Program-made: the position numbers and the translations under genes
The notes under the pieces: model-generated
The model's input: only the letters and a program-made list of their open reading frames with translations
Told to the model about the DNA's origin: nothing
Database searches by the model: none
In this document: piece by piece, positions 26,796-34,710 of the stretch
Layout: the number at the start of each line of letters is the position of its first letter
How positions within the stretch are numbered: the first letter of the stretch is position 1
From: Candidatus Gastranaerophilales bacterium
GTDB lineage: Bacteria > Cyanobacteriota > Vampirovibrionia > Gastranaerophilales > Gastranaerophilaceae
Assembly: GCA_944326555.1 (NCBI GenBank)
Contig: CALVEK010000005.1
Location: 1 to 64,000 of the forward strand
DNA length: 64,000 bases
Direction of reading: 5' to 3'

Positions 26796-27137
26796 ATGCA
26801 AGAATCAATGGCAAGACAAACTAATATAAGCATGCCTGCTCGCAAATTACGCAGAGTAATCAACGAGTTGAGAGGCAAAACTGCTTTAGAAGCAGCTAAA
26901 ATCTTAAAATTTATGCCATACTTCGCAGCAAGAGTTGTTGAAAAAAACTTGGTAGCAGCTATTGCAAATGCTAATGAAAAATTTGGTGCAAGTGCTGAAG
27001 ACCTTAAAATTTCAGAAATTTTCGCTGATGAAAGTTCGACATATAAGAGAGGTAAACCGAGAGCTCAAGGCAGAATCTACAGAAGACTCAAAAGAACTTC
27101 TCATTTAACAGTTAAATTAGCAAGTAGTAAGAATTAA
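26796..27137 (+). CDS. rplV: Large ribosomal subunit protein L22
   Basis: 113 aa. [20 protein letters not shown] and the tunnel beta-hairpin region [19 protein letters not shown] identify L22. ATG at 26796 follows AAGGAAG; an internal ATG at codon 5 is also possible. Confidence 0.95.
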   Translation: MQESMARQTNISMPARKLRRVINELRGKTALEAAKILKFMPYFAARVVEKNLVAAIANANEKFGASAEDLKISEIFADESSTYKRGKPRAQGRIYRRLKRTSHLTVKLASSKN

Positions 27138-27148
27138 GGAGGCTGACC

Positions 27149-27880
27149 TTGGGACAAAAGACACATCCAAAAGGATTCAGAGTAGGTATAATCGAACCTT
27201 GGGAAAGCACATGGCATGCTAAGAAGAAAGATTATCCCGAATTTGTAGCAGAAGATGCTAAACTTAGAAAATATATCAAGAAAAGACTATATGCAGCTGG
27301 CATTTCTAAAATATTAATTGCCCGTAAAGCTCAAAACGTTAATATTACAGTAGTTACAGCAAAACCTGGTATTGTAGTAGGACGTGGCGGACAAGGTATT
27401 GAAGATCTTAGAGCTGATGTAGCTAAACTTGTTAACAGAACAGTATCTATTGATGTTGTTGAAGTAGCAAGAATTGATGCAGATGCACAATTAGTTTCAG
27501 AATCTATTGCATTGCAATTGGAAAAACGTATTGCATTCAGAAGAGCAATGAAACAAGCTATCCAACGCACAATGAGATCAGGCGTTCAAGGTATCAAGAT
27601 AATGGTATCAGGTCGTTTGGGCGGTGCCGAAATTGCAAGAAGCGAATGGGTAAAAGAAGGAAGAATTCCTCTTCAAACTCTTAGAGCTGATGTAGATTAC
27701 GGTTTTGCTGAAGCAGATACTATCATGGGTAAAATTGGCGTAAAAGTTTGGATATTCAAAGGTAATTTGATGCCTGGTGAAAAAGCTGACATGAATATCA
27801 AAGCCAAAAAAGCCTCTGGACACGAAGAAAAACCGGTTGCAGGAAGAAGAAGAAAAAGAGCTTCTGAATCAGCTGAGTAG
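27149..27880 (+). CDS. rpsC: Small ribosomal subunit protein S3
   Basis: 243 aa. TTG start at 27149 with an excellent [27 protein letters not shown] at the N-terminus, the KH domain with [13 protein letters not shown], and [19 protein letters not shown] in the C-terminal half are all canonical. The tail is rich in Lys/Arg. rplP follows after a 38-nt gap. Confidence 0.97.
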   Translation: MGQKTHPKGFRVGIIEPWESTWHAKKKDYPEFVAEDAKLRKYIKKRLYAAGISKILIARKAQNVNITVVTAKPGIVVGRGGQGIEDLRADVAKLVNRTVSIDVVEVARIDADAQLVSESIALQLEKRIAFRRAMKQAIQRTMRSGVQGIKIMVSGRLGGAEIARSEWVKEGRIPLQTLRADVDYGFAEADTIMGKIGVKVWIFKGNLMPGEKADMNIKAKKASGHEEKPVAGRRRKRASESAE

Positions 27881-27918
27881 TAAGTTAATACAAAGAAATA
27901 ATTAGGAGCGACATAAAA

Positions 27919-28338
27919 ATGTTAATGCCCAAGAAAACTAAATATCGTAAAAAAATGAAAGGCAGAATGAAAGGACATGAAACTCGTGGTACAAAGCTCG
28001 AGTTCGGTAATTTCGGATTGATCGCTTGCGATCCTGCTTGGATTACATCCAGACAAATTGAGGCTGCAAGACGTGCGATGACTCGTAACATCAAAAGAGG
28101 CGGTAATGTTTGGATTAAAATATTCCCTGATAAACCTATCACTGCAAAACCTGCTGAAACTCGTATGGGTAAAGGTAAAGGTAACCCTGAATACTGGGTA
28201 GCTGTAGTAAAACCGGGCAGAGTTCTCTTTGAACTTGAATTCCCTCAAAGAGAAGTAGCTATCGAATCATTGAAACTGGCTGCTCAAAAACTTCCTATTA
28301 AAGTAAAAATTATTGAAAAGGAAGCTGCTGAGGCTTAG
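27919..28338 (+). CDS. rplP: Large ribosomal subunit protein L16
   Basis: 139 aa, beginning [19 protein letters not shown], the classic L16 start. [20 protein letters not shown] and [20 protein letters not shown] follow. AGGAG precedes the ATG. Confidence 0.97.
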   Translation: MLMPKKTKYRKKMKGRMKGHETRGTKLEFGNFGLIACDPAWITSRQIEAARRAMTRNIKRGGNVWIKIFPDKPITAKPAETRMGKGKGNPEYWVAVVKPGRVLFELEFPQREVAIESLKLAAQKLPIKVKIIEKEAAEA

Positions 28339-28379
28339 TTTTAGTGAATAATTACCAATCGTAATTAAAGGAAATAACA

Positions 28380-28574
28380 ATGAAATTACAAGAACTAAAA
28401 GAAAAAACAATAGATGAGCTTAATTCGTTGATTGTTGATACGAAAAAGCAGTTGTTTGACTTGAGATTACAAAAATCTTTGCAAAAGTTAGAAAATACTG
28501 CACAAATTCGTCAATTAAAGACTGTTATTGCTCAGGCTAAAACGTTAATTAAAGAAAAGTCAGAGGTAAAATAA
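28380..28574 (+). CDS. rpmC: Large ribosomal subunit protein L29
   Basis: 64 aa, two-helix protein: KLQELKEKTIDELNSLI, LFDLRLQKSLQKLENTAQIR. Correct length and position between rplP and rpsQ; AAAGGAAA upstream of the ATG. Confidence 0.95.
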   Translation: MKLQELKEKTIDELNSLIVDTKKQLFDLRLQKSLQKLENTAQIRQLKTVIAQAKTLIKEKSEVK

Positions 28575-28575
28575 G

Positions 28576-28821
28576 ATGCCGAAGAAAGAAAAACAAGGCG
28601 TTGTTGTAAGCAACAAAATGGATAAAACAGCTGTTGTTAAGGTAGCTGAATATAACAAACACCCTAAATATCATAAAATCATCGAAACTCACAAAAATTA
28701 CAAAGCACACGATGCTCAAAATGTTTGTGGCGAAGGTGATGTAGTAAGAATCGTTGAATCAAAACCGATTTCCGGTGATAAAAGATGGGTTGTTGCTGAA
28801 GTAGTTGAAAAAGCTAACTAG
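28576..28821 (+). CDS. rpsQ: Small ribosomal subunit protein S17
   Basis: 81 aa OB-fold protein: QGVVVSNKMDKTAVVKV, KIIETHKNYKAHDAQN, GDVVRIVESKPISGDKRW are diagnostic. It starts 1 nt after rpmC. A structured spacer follows. Confidence 0.96.
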   Translation: MPKKEKQGVVVSNKMDKTAVVKVAEYNKHPKYHKIIETHKNYKAHDAQNVCGEGDVVRIVESKPISGDKRWVVAEVVEKAN

Positions 28822-28872
28822 GCAAAAAAATAAATCTTTTGCCGTTAAGTTAATTAAGCTATTAATTTAACG
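28821..28872 (+). promoter_or_regulatory. Two hairpins between rpsQ and rplN
   Basis: GGCAAAA (28821-28827, starting on the last base of the rpsQ stop) pairs with TTTTGCC (28837-28843). CGTTAA (28843-28848) pairs with TTAACG (28867-28872). Neither is followed by a T tract. The GGCAAAA/TTTTGCC stem recurs after rplN. Confidence 0.55.
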
Positions 28873-28935
28873 TTGTAGTGAAATTAGCAGCGGTAAAATT
28901 AATTTCTGAAAATTAGAAATAAAGGATAAAAGACA

Positions 28936-29304
28936 ATGATACAACAAGAAACCAGATTAGTCGTAGCCGACAACACAGGTGCAAAGGAACTTCTTTGTAT
29001 CCGTGTAATGGGTAGCTCAAACAAAAAGTTTGCTCATGTTGGAGACGTAATTGTAGCTACTGTTAAGGATGCTACACCTAATATGGCTGTAAAAAAATCT
29101 GATGTTGTTAAAGCTGTTGTTGTTAGAACTAAAGCTGACATCAAACGTGCTGACGGCTCTGTAATCAGATTTGATGAGAATGCAGCTGTTATTATTAACA
29201 AAGATGGCAACCCAAGAGGAACTCGTGTATTTGGACCTGTTGCCAGAGAGTTAAGAGATAAGAACTTTATGAAGATTATTTCTTTAGCTCCGGAAGTTAT
29301 CTAA
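28936..29304 (+). CDS. rplN: Large ribosomal subunit protein L14
   Basis: 122 aa: [39 protein letters not shown], and [20 protein letters not shown] are textbook L14. AAAGGA upstream. It is preceded by a 114-nt and followed by a 105-nt structured spacer, unusual for this tightly packed gene set. Confidence 0.97.
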   Translation: MIQQETRLVVADNTGAKELLCIRVMGSSNKKFAHVGDVIVATVKDATPNMAVKKSDVVKAVVVRTKADIKRADGSVIRFDENAAVIINKDGNPRGTRVFGPVARELRDKNFMKIISLAPEVI

Positions 29305-29314
29305 CGTTTTCCGT

Positions 29315-29358
29315 ATGGGCACGCAGTTGCCCATGTGTGGCAAAACCGCGCTTTTGCC
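29315..29358 (+). promoter_or_regulatory. Tandem hairpins between rplN and rplX
   Basis: Stem 1 ATGGGCA/TGCCCAT (29315-29321 with 29328-29334), loop CGCAGT. Stem 2 GGCAAAA/TTTTGCC (29339-29345 with 29352-29358), loop CCGCGC. Both are perfect 7-bp stems with 6-nt loops and no terminal T run, so a processing or protein-binding role is more likely than termination. Confidence 0.6.
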
Positions 29359-29409
29359 GAACGTCGGTAAAACAAGACTAAAATCTTAATCAACATTAAG
29401 GAAAGAACA

Positions 29410-29760
29410 ATGAAAAATAAGAAAAAACCAGTAGAAAAGCATGATTTACACGTTAAAACCGGAGACCGTGTTATCCTTACTTCAGGTAAAGATAAAGGTA
29501 AAATCGGTAACGTAAAGAAAATCATTGCATCTGAAAACAAAGTTATTGTTGAAGGTGCAAATATGATTACTAAAGCACAGAAACCTAACCCAATGGCAGG
29601 AATACAAGGCGGTTTAAATAAAATTGAAGCTGCTGTTGATTCTTCAAAAGTTATGGTTTACTGCTCATCTTGCGAAAAAGCAACAAGAATCAAACATGAT
29701 ATTGTTGATGGCAAGAAAGTCCGTGTTTGCAAAAAATGCGGCGAACAATTAGACGCTTAA
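29410..29760 (+). CDS. rplX: Large ribosomal subunit protein L24 with zinc-ribbon tail
   Basis: 116 aa. The KOW motif region HVKTGDRVILTSGKDKGKIG is at about residues 15-34. The C-terminus has CSSC ... CKKC, a four-cysteine zinc-ribbon-like extension seen in a subset of bacterial L24 proteins. AAGGAAAG precedes the ATG. Confidence 0.96.
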   Translation: MKNKKKPVEKHDLHVKTGDRVILTSGKDKGKIGNVKKIIASENKVIVEGANMITKAQKPNPMAGIQGGLNKIEAAVDSSKVMVYCSSCEKATRIKHDIVDGKKVRVCKKCGEQLDA

Positions 29761-29785
29761 TCTCAGCGTTCCGTATTACATAAGT

Positions 29786-29807
29786 ATGGGTATCTTATTT
29801 CCCATAA
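29786..29807 (+). promoter_or_regulatory. Hairpin between rplX and rplE
   Basis: TATGGG and CCCATA form a 6-bp stem in the 98-nt spacer, with a 10-nt AT-rich loop. Continues the pattern of structured spacers through this operon; no terminator T tract. Confidence 0.4.
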
Positions 29808-29858
29808 ATCTTGTGTTTGTGAGAAAATGAAGATACATTCTACGAAAAGGAAAGAAAA

Positions 29859-30422
29859 ATGACAACATTAACTAAAGACTTAAAAGTAAGATACGAAGAA
29901 GAAGTAAAAGAATCTTTAAAATCTCAGTTTGGTTATGAAAATGTTCACCAAATTCCTAAATTGAACAAAATTGTTATCAACATGGGTGTTGGTGAGGCTT
30001 GCCATAACTCAAAACTGGCTGAAACAATAGTAAAACAATTAACAAAAATTGCCGGTCAAAAGGCAGTTATTACAAAAGCTAAACAATCTATATCTTCTTT
30101 CAAATTAAGAGAAGGTATGCCGGTTGGTTGTATGGTTACATTGCGTGGTGAAAGAATGTATGATTTCTTACAAAAACTCATCTGCGTAGTTCTTCCAAGA
30201 ATACGTGACTTTAGAGGTATTTCTTCTAAGAGTTTCGATGGTAGAGGTAATTATACTCTCGGCTTAAAAGAACAAACATTGTTCCCTGAAATCTCTTATG
30301 ATGAAGTTGATGCAGTATTTGGTATGAATATTTCTATCATTACTACAGCTAATACTGATGAAGAAGCAAGAGCATTGCTTACTGAGTTGGGTATGCCGTT
30401 TAAAAAGAAATCACAGGCTTAA
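29859..30422 (+). CDS. rplE: Large ribosomal subunit protein L5
   Basis: 187 aa. [57 protein letters not shown] and [11 protein letters not shown] are characteristic of this 5S-rRNA-binding protein. AAGGAAAG upstream of the ATG. Confidence 0.97.
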   Translation: MTTLTKDLKVRYEEEVKESLKSQFGYENVHQIPKLNKIVINMGVGEACHNSKLAETIVKQLTKIAGQKAVITKAKQSISSFKLREGMPVGCMVTLRGERMYDFLQKLICVVLPRIRDFRGISSKSFDGRGNYTLGLKEQTLFPEISYDEVDAVFGMNISIITTANTDEEARALLTELGMPFKKKSQA

Positions 30423-30491
30423 TTAATTATTAAGATTTAATATAAAATATAATTACAATGCAAAAATATATTGCATAAAAAGGAGAAAATC

Positions 30492-30698
30492 GTGGCTAAA
30501 AAATCTATGATAGCTAAAGAACAAAGAAGACAATTGCTCGTTTCAAAAGGAAAATATCCTAGAGTAAGACTTCACAACAGATGTTCTATATGCGGCCGTC
30601 CTCACGGATTTCACAGAGATTTCGGTCTTTGCAGAATCTGCTTGAGAAAAATGGCTCATGAAGGTTTGTTACCCGGTGTAGTTAAAGCTAGCTGGTAA
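30492..30698 (+). CDS. rpsN: Small ribosomal subunit protein S14, zinc type
   Basis: 68 aa from the GTG at 30492. AGGAG is centred ideally before it; an upstream in-frame TTG at 30471 would place the Shine-Dalgarno inside the coding region and is rejected. CSIC and CRIC form the zinc-binding four-cysteine motif of type-Z S14, and [19 protein letters not shown] is diagnostic. The usual position between rplE and rpsH. Confidence 0.95.
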   Translation: MAKKSMIAKEQRRQLLVSKGKYPRVRLHNRCSICGRPHGFHRDFGLCRICLRKMAHEGLLPGVVKASW

Positions 30699-30818
30699 TT
30701 ACCGGATATGCTTAACTATACTGCCTGACAATAAAGTAACAAAATTTGTTCAAGTAAGTAGTTAAGGGCTTGTTGGAATTTTTGATTTCTGCCTGCCCGT
30801 TGAAAGAAGGAAAATATT
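30699..30818 (+). promoter_or_regulatory. Spacer hairpin between rpsN and rpsH
   Basis: CTTAACTA and TAGTTAAG near both ends of the 120-nt spacer (about 30709-30768) form an 8-bp stem around a 40-nt loop. S8 is the classic spc-operon repressor in E. coli and this spacer directly precedes rpsH, so a regulatory role is possible. No match to the known S8 site was recognised. Confidence 0.4.
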
Positions 30819-31214
30819 ATGTTTACAGATCCGATAGCAGATATGCTGACAAGAATAAGAAACGCTAACATTGTTTCTCATGCTGAAGTTGAAATGCCAT
30901 CATCTAAATTAAAGTTGGAATTAGCAAAGGTTCTTAAAGAAGAAGGCTATATTTCTGACTATTCAGAAAAAGAAGTTGGAAAATTCAAAGTACTTGTTAT
31001 TACTTTAAAATATGATGAAAGAAACAAACCGGTTATTTCTAACTTAAAAAGAATATCTAAAACAGGTTTGAGAGTATATTCTAAGGCAAAAGATTTACCA
31101 CAAGTATTTGGTGGTTTAGGTATTGCCATTATATCAACAAGTAAAGGTTTGATGACTGACAGAAAAGCAAGAAAAGAAAATCTCGGTGGAGAAGTTCTTT
31201 GCTACGTATGGTAG
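30819..31214 (+). CDS. rpsH: Small ribosomal subunit protein S8
   Basis: 131 aa. [14 protein letters not shown] at the start and the C-terminal [20 protein letters not shown] ... CYVW are canonical. AAGGAAAA upstream. Confidence 0.97.
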   Translation: MFTDPIADMLTRIRNANIVSHAEVEMPSSKLKLELAKVLKEEGYISDYSEKEVGKFKVLVITLKYDERNKPVISNLKRISKTGLRVYSKAKDLPQVFGGLGIAIISTSKGLMTDRKARKENLGGEVLCYVW

Positions 31215-31272
31215 TGATACAGTTAAAAACCTGAATTAAGTAAAAGATAATAATTAAATTGGAGAATAAAAA

Positions 31273-31815
31273 ATGTCACGTATAGGTAAAAAACCTGTTG
31301 TAATTCCGGAAGGCGTCGAAGTAAAAATCGATGGTCAGGTTGTAACTGCTAAAGGTCCTATGGGTACTGAGACAGTTGAACTTCGTCCGGAAATATCAGT
31401 AAAAGTAGAAAACAATGAAATCATTGTTGATGTTGTTAATCACGATGATAGAAAAGCAAGAGCTTTGTGGGGCTTATCCAGAACTCTTGTTGATAACGCA
31501 GTTCAAGGTGTTAAGCATGGATTTACTAAAAAACTGGAAATCCAAGGTGTTGGATACAGAGCTAACATGGAAGGTTCTAATTTGAATCTTGTTTTAGGTT
31601 ACTCTCATCCGATATTGATTACACCTCCTGAAGGTATCAAAATTGCTGTTGAAGCAAATACAAAGATTACTGTTTCCGGTGCAAATAAACAATTAGTTGG
31701 TGATGTTGCTGCAGAAATCAGAAGCAAACGTCCACCTGAAGTTTACAAAGGAAAAGGCGTCAGATACGAAGGTGAATACGTAAGACGTAAAGCCGGTAAA
31801 ACTGGTAAAAAATAG
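31273..31815 (+). CDS. rplF: Large ribosomal subunit protein L6
   Basis: 180 aa. SRIGKKPVVIPEGVEVK, ALWGLSRTLVDNAVQGVK and the C-terminal RPPEVYKGKGVRYEGEYV are diagnostic. TTGGAG upstream. The next gene is an unknown ORF instead of rplR. Confidence 0.97.
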   Translation: MSRIGKKPVVIPEGVEVKIDGQVVTAKGPMGTETVELRPEISVKVENNEIIVDVVNHDDRKARALWGLSRTLVDNAVQGVKHGFTKKLEIQGVGYRANMEGSNLNLVLGYSHPILITPPEGIKIAVEANTKITVSGANKQLVGDVAAEIRSKRPPEVYKGKGVRYEGEYVRRKAGKTGKK

Positions 31816-31826
31816 GAATTAAGTGA

Positions 31827-32135
31827 ATGAGTTTAAAATCTGTTTCATTTGGTAATGTTATAGATATCAAATATTCAAGTTTTGATGTAAAACACGGATT
31901 AAAAAAATTGGATTTTGAAGAGGTTACCAAAATTGATAAAAAGAGAAAAGATGATTTTTCTCGTTTTCAAAAAGAAATAGGTGTTAAACATGTTCAGAGT
32001 ATTAGTCATGATATTTTAAGAATATTCACTGGCGATTCTTATAAAGAATATCAGCTTTTACAAAGGAATCTTGGCAATATTGCAGCAGCTAATTATGCTC
32101 GTCAAAAAGCCACAGTTGTAAATGTTACTGTATAG
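31827..32135 (+). CDS. Unknown 102-aa protein inserted between rplF and rplR
   Basis: Starts 11 nt after the rplF stop with AGGAA upstream and on the same strand, so it is expressed with the ribosomal proteins. The N-terminus reads SLKSVSFGNVIDIKYSS. The rest is charged and probably helical (FEEVTKIDKKRKDDFSRF ... LQRNLGNIAAANYARQ). No signal peptide, membrane segment or recognised motif. Bacteria normally have rplF directly followed by rplR. It could be a lineage-specific ribosome-associated protein or an inserted unrelated gene. Confidence 0.75.
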   Translation: MSLKSVSFGNVIDIKYSSFDVKHGLKKLDFEEVTKIDKKRKDDFSRFQKEIGVKHVQSISHDILRIFTGDSYKEYQLLQRNLGNIAAANYARQKATVVNVTV

Positions 32136-32218
32136 TTAAAAGCCGACATAAGCCCTTATAGAACTTTTGTATAAAATCAAATTTCGCAGTAAGAAGGCTT
32201 CGGTGAAAGGAAAGAAAA

Positions 32219-32587
32219 ATGATTAAAACAAAAAACAGAAAAGAACAAACAAGAAAAAGACACTTGCGTGTTAGAACTAAAATCTCAGGAACTGCTGAGT
32301 CTCCAAGATTGGCTGTTTACAGAAGTACAAAACACATCTATGCTCAATTAATTGATGACGTTGCTAAGGTAACACTTTGCTCAGCTTCTTCAATTGATAA
32401 AGACTTGAGAGAAAAACTTTCTCATGGCGGTAATGTTGAAGCTGCTAGAGTAGTAGGTGAAGCTATTGCTCAAAAAGCTCTAAAAGCCGGCATAAAAGAA
32501 TGTGTTTTTGACAGAGGCGGTTTCTTATACCATGGTAGAGTTTCTGCTCTGGCTGAAGCTGCAAGAGAAGCTGGTTTGGATTTCTAA
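32219..32587 (+). CDS. rplR: Large ribosomal subunit protein L18
   Basis: 122 aa. [36 protein letters not shown] and the end [20 protein letters not shown]-type sequence identify this 5S-rRNA-binding protein. AAAGGAAAG precedes the ATG. It is followed by a terminator, not by rpsE. Confidence 0.97.
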   Translation: MIKTKNRKEQTRKRHLRVRTKISGTAESPRLAVYRSTKHIYAQLIDDVAKVTLCSASSIDKDLREKLSHGGNVEAARVVGEAIAQKALKAGIKECVFDRGGFLYHGRVSALAEAAREAGLDF

Positions 32588-32607
32588 TTTTTGAATAATC
32601 AATACAA

Positions 32608-32638
32608 AAAAGTCTCTACTAAAAAGTAGAGGCTTTTT
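32608..32638. terminator. Intrinsic terminator ending the ribosomal operon
   Basis: CTCTACT/AGTAGAG stem with loop AAAA, extended by A6/T6 flanks on both sides. It ends the operon after rplR and can also serve the convergent membrane-protein gene. Confidence 0.9.
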
Positions 32639-32657
32639 TGTATAATATTTTGTTTAG

Positions 32658-33116
32658 TTATAGCGTTTGCATATATTTATCAATTGTATTGAGTATTGCG
32701 ATTGTCATTACAACTATCACTATAAATTCAAATATAACCGAACCAATTGCCCAGTTTCTTTGTACTTGATGAAATTGTTTTAAATCAACCCATTCTTTGT
32801 TAGTCCACGCCCATTCATTACCTTTTATTCCGCAGTAAATTGAAAATATCATTGCAAGTAACCAGCCTACGTAAGGTATTAATCCTATTAATAGAATTAG
32901 GCAAGCTATTGGCGAGTTGTTAAAAAGCCCCCATATTGGAGGTATTATACAAGCACCCCAATTAAATTTATTGATTTTTTCAGGAAATGCTTGTCCATCT
33001 ACTTTGTATCTGTTTTCCTGTTTTAATTTTTCTGTATCATATTGAAACGACAACGATGACTGGCTGTTTTTTGCATCAAGAGCATTTTTTATATTTGGTC
33101 TATATTCGTCAGACAT
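32658..33116 (-). CDS. Membrane protein of unknown function (DUF2628-like topology)
   Basis: 152 aa from the ATG at 33116, which has AGGAGAG upstream; an in-frame extension to 33143 is less likely. A polar N-terminal ~55 residues leads into FNWGACIIPPIWGLFNN, then two or three membrane helices (CLILLIGLIPYVGWLLAMIF and VIFEFIVIVVMTIAIL). The pattern W-G-A-x-x-x-P-P-x-W resembles small bacterial membrane proteins of the DUF2628/YMGG-like sort; function unknown. Confidence 0.7.
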   Translation of the reverse strand: MSDEYRPNIKNALDAKNSQSSLSFQYDTEKLKQENRYKVDGQAFPEKINKFNWGACIIPPIWGLFNNSPIACLILLIGLIPYVGWLLAMIFSIYCGIKGNEWAWTNKEWVDLKQFHQVQRNWAIGSVIFEFIVIVVMTIAILNTIDKYMQTL

Positions 33117-33152
33117 GAACTCTCCTTTTTTACAGTATAGCAAATTTTTAAC

Positions 33153-33183
33153 AAAAAAACGAAGATTTGAATCTTCGTTTTTT
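33153..33183. terminator. Bidirectional intrinsic terminator downstream of minE
   Basis: CGAAGATT/AATCTTCG stem (33160-33167 with 33170-33177), A7 on one side and T6 on the other. On the minus strand it ends the minCDE transcript. Confidence 0.9.
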
Positions 33184-33221
33184 ATTTTACGTTTATTTTG
33201 TTAGACATCTACTGATTTTTT

Positions 33222-33854
33222 TTATTGTTTTTTTTTAGGTTTGTCGTCTTTGTTTTCTAAAGAGTCCTCGTTTTGTTCTTCTGTTTTATTAGAATTTTCA
33301 TCAGTTGATTCATCTGTGTTCTCGGCACTTTCATTTTCTGAGTGTTCAACTTCAGATTCTTCTGCATCTTCTGATTCGTGGTTTTCTTGTGTATTTTCGT
33401 TTTCTCCCTGTTCAGCAGATTCTTCAGATTCATCAGATTCATCAGATTCATCAGATTCATCTTTACCTGATTCGATTTCTTTAAGAGCTTCTTCTATAGC
33501 AGCTTTTTTTGCTTCTTCCAGTTCTTGTTGTTCTTTTTCTTCTATTTCTTGAATTTCTTCGGGAGTTCTTGCTCTTATGACTGGTATATTAAGCATTAAT
33601 GCTATTTCTTCTCCGGCACCTTCCAAGTTCAAATCGAGAGCTTCTGTGTCTATTTCTATGTATTTTGATATAACAGAAATTAATTGTTCTCTCATTTTTT
33701 GCATAGTAGCACCGTCAAGATTTGACCTGTCTTGCATCAAAACGAGTTTTAGTCTGTTGGATGCTGTATCTCTAGCGGATTCTCCTTCTTGTTTATTTGA
33801 AGCAAAGAAGTTTAAGACTTTTGTATAAAAATTAGAGAAAATGTTATCTTTCAT
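33222..33854 (-). CDS. minE: MinE with a long acidic C-terminal extension
   Basis: Topological specificity factor that stimulates MinD ATPase to drive oscillation. Residues 1-105 are MinE: NFYTKVLNFFAS (membrane-targeting helix region), ASNRLKLVLMQDRSNLD (anti-MinCD helix), then MREQLISVISKYIEID. The remaining ~105 residues are not in standard MinE (80-100 aa): a Glu/Ala-rich helix, then a Ser/Asp/Glu-rich tail containing a DES repeat and a KPKKK end. It lies 15 nt after minD with AAAGGGG as RBS. The tail is presumably disordered. Confidence 0.9.
   Translation of the reverse strand: MKDNIFSNFYTKVLNFFASNKQEGESARDTASNRLKLVLMQDRSNLDGATMQKMREQLISVISKYIEIDTEALDLNLEGAGEEIALMLNIPVIRARTPEEIQEIEEKEQQELEEAKKAAIEEALKEIESGKDESDESDESDESEESAEQGENENTQENHESEDAEESEVEHSENESAENTDESTDENSNKTEEQNEDSLENKDDKPKKKQ
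33426..33461 (-). repeat. 9-bp tandem repeat in minE
   Basis: Four consecutive copies of CAGATTCAT on the plus strand, coding on the minus strand for the repeated Asp-Glu-Ser tripeptide in the MinE tail. Such a tract can change length by slippage without frameshift. Confidence 0.9.
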
Positions 33855-33869
33855 GTCTTTTACCCCTTT

Positions 33870-34682
33870 CTAGCCTTTTGCTCCAAAGAGTTTTTTAACT
33901 TTTGCTATAAAAGCCGCAAAACCCTTAGGTTCATTAATATCAAGAAAAGGAACTTCTTCTCCTTGTATACGTTTTGCTACATTGAGATAAGCCTTACCTG
34001 CAAGAGAATTTTCATCATTAACAATAGGTTCACCTCTGTTTGTTGATGTAATAATTCCTGTATCTTCTGGGATTATGCCTATTAAATCGCAAGACAAGAT
34101 ATCAACTACATCTTCAACACTCATCATGTCGTTGGCTTGAATCATATTTGGTCTTACTCTGTTAACAAGCAATCTGTATGATTTTATCTCTTCTTTTGCT
34201 TCAAGCAGGCCTATAATTCTGTCAGCATCTCTAACTGCAGACATCTCAGGAGTTGTTACAACAATTGCTTCTGTTGCGCCTGAAATAGCAGTCTTAAATC
34301 CGTCTTCTATACCGGCAGGACAGTCTACAAGTATATAATCAAAATCTTCCTTGAGTTGTTCTGTTATATCTTTTAGTTGTTCTGCTGTTACTGCAGATTT
34401 ATCTCTTGTTTGTGCAGCAGCTAAAAGACATAAATTGGGGTTCTTTTTATCTTTTACAAGAGCTTGTTTAAGTTTGCATCTTTCTTCTACTACGTCGACA
34501 AGAGTGTATACGATTCTGTTTTCAAGTCCTAATAACAAGTCAAGGTTTCTCAATCCTATATCTGTATCTATAAGAACAACACTCGAACCGTTTTTTGCAA
34601 GTGCTGTACCAATATTGGCACTGGTAGTGGTTTTACCTACACCGCCTTTGCCGGAAGTAATTACAATTACTCTCCCTGTCAT
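33870..34682 (-). CDS. minD: Septum-site-determining ATPase MinD
   Basis: 270-aa ParA-family ATPase that recruits MinC to the membrane. The deviant Walker A GKGGVGKTTTSANIG is at about 10-24, switch DTDIGLRNLDLLLG and Walker B DYILVDCPAGIE follow. The C-terminal amphipathic membrane-targeting helix is visible in the last residues (FAAFIAKVKKLFG). AAGGAG upstream. It lies between minC and minE. Confidence 0.96.
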   Translation of the reverse strand: MTGRVIVITSGKGGVGKTTTSANIGTALAKNGSSVVLIDTDIGLRNLDLLLGLENRIVYTLVDVVEERCKLKQALVKDKKNPNLCLLAAAQTRDKSAVTAEQLKDITEQLKEDFDYILVDCPAGIEDGFKTAISGATEAIVVTTPEMSAVRDADRIIGLLEAKEEIKSYRLLVNRVRPNMIQANDMMSVEDVVDILSCDLIGIIPEDTGIITSTNRGEPIVNDENSLAGKAYLNVAKRIQGEEVPFLDINEPKGFAAFIAKVKKLFGAKG

Positions 34683-34710
34683 TTAATATTACTCCTTATT
34701 TTCTTTCTCT

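Noticed and set aside
30471-30698. Longer S14 starting at TTG 30471
   Set aside because: Would place the clear AGGAG site inside the coding region; the GTG at 30492 fits S14 length and spacing.
33241-33552. Serine-rich plus-strand ORF of 103 codons
   Set aside because: It is the antisense shadow of the acidic MinE tail; the repeat gives a long open frame. No RBS or domain.
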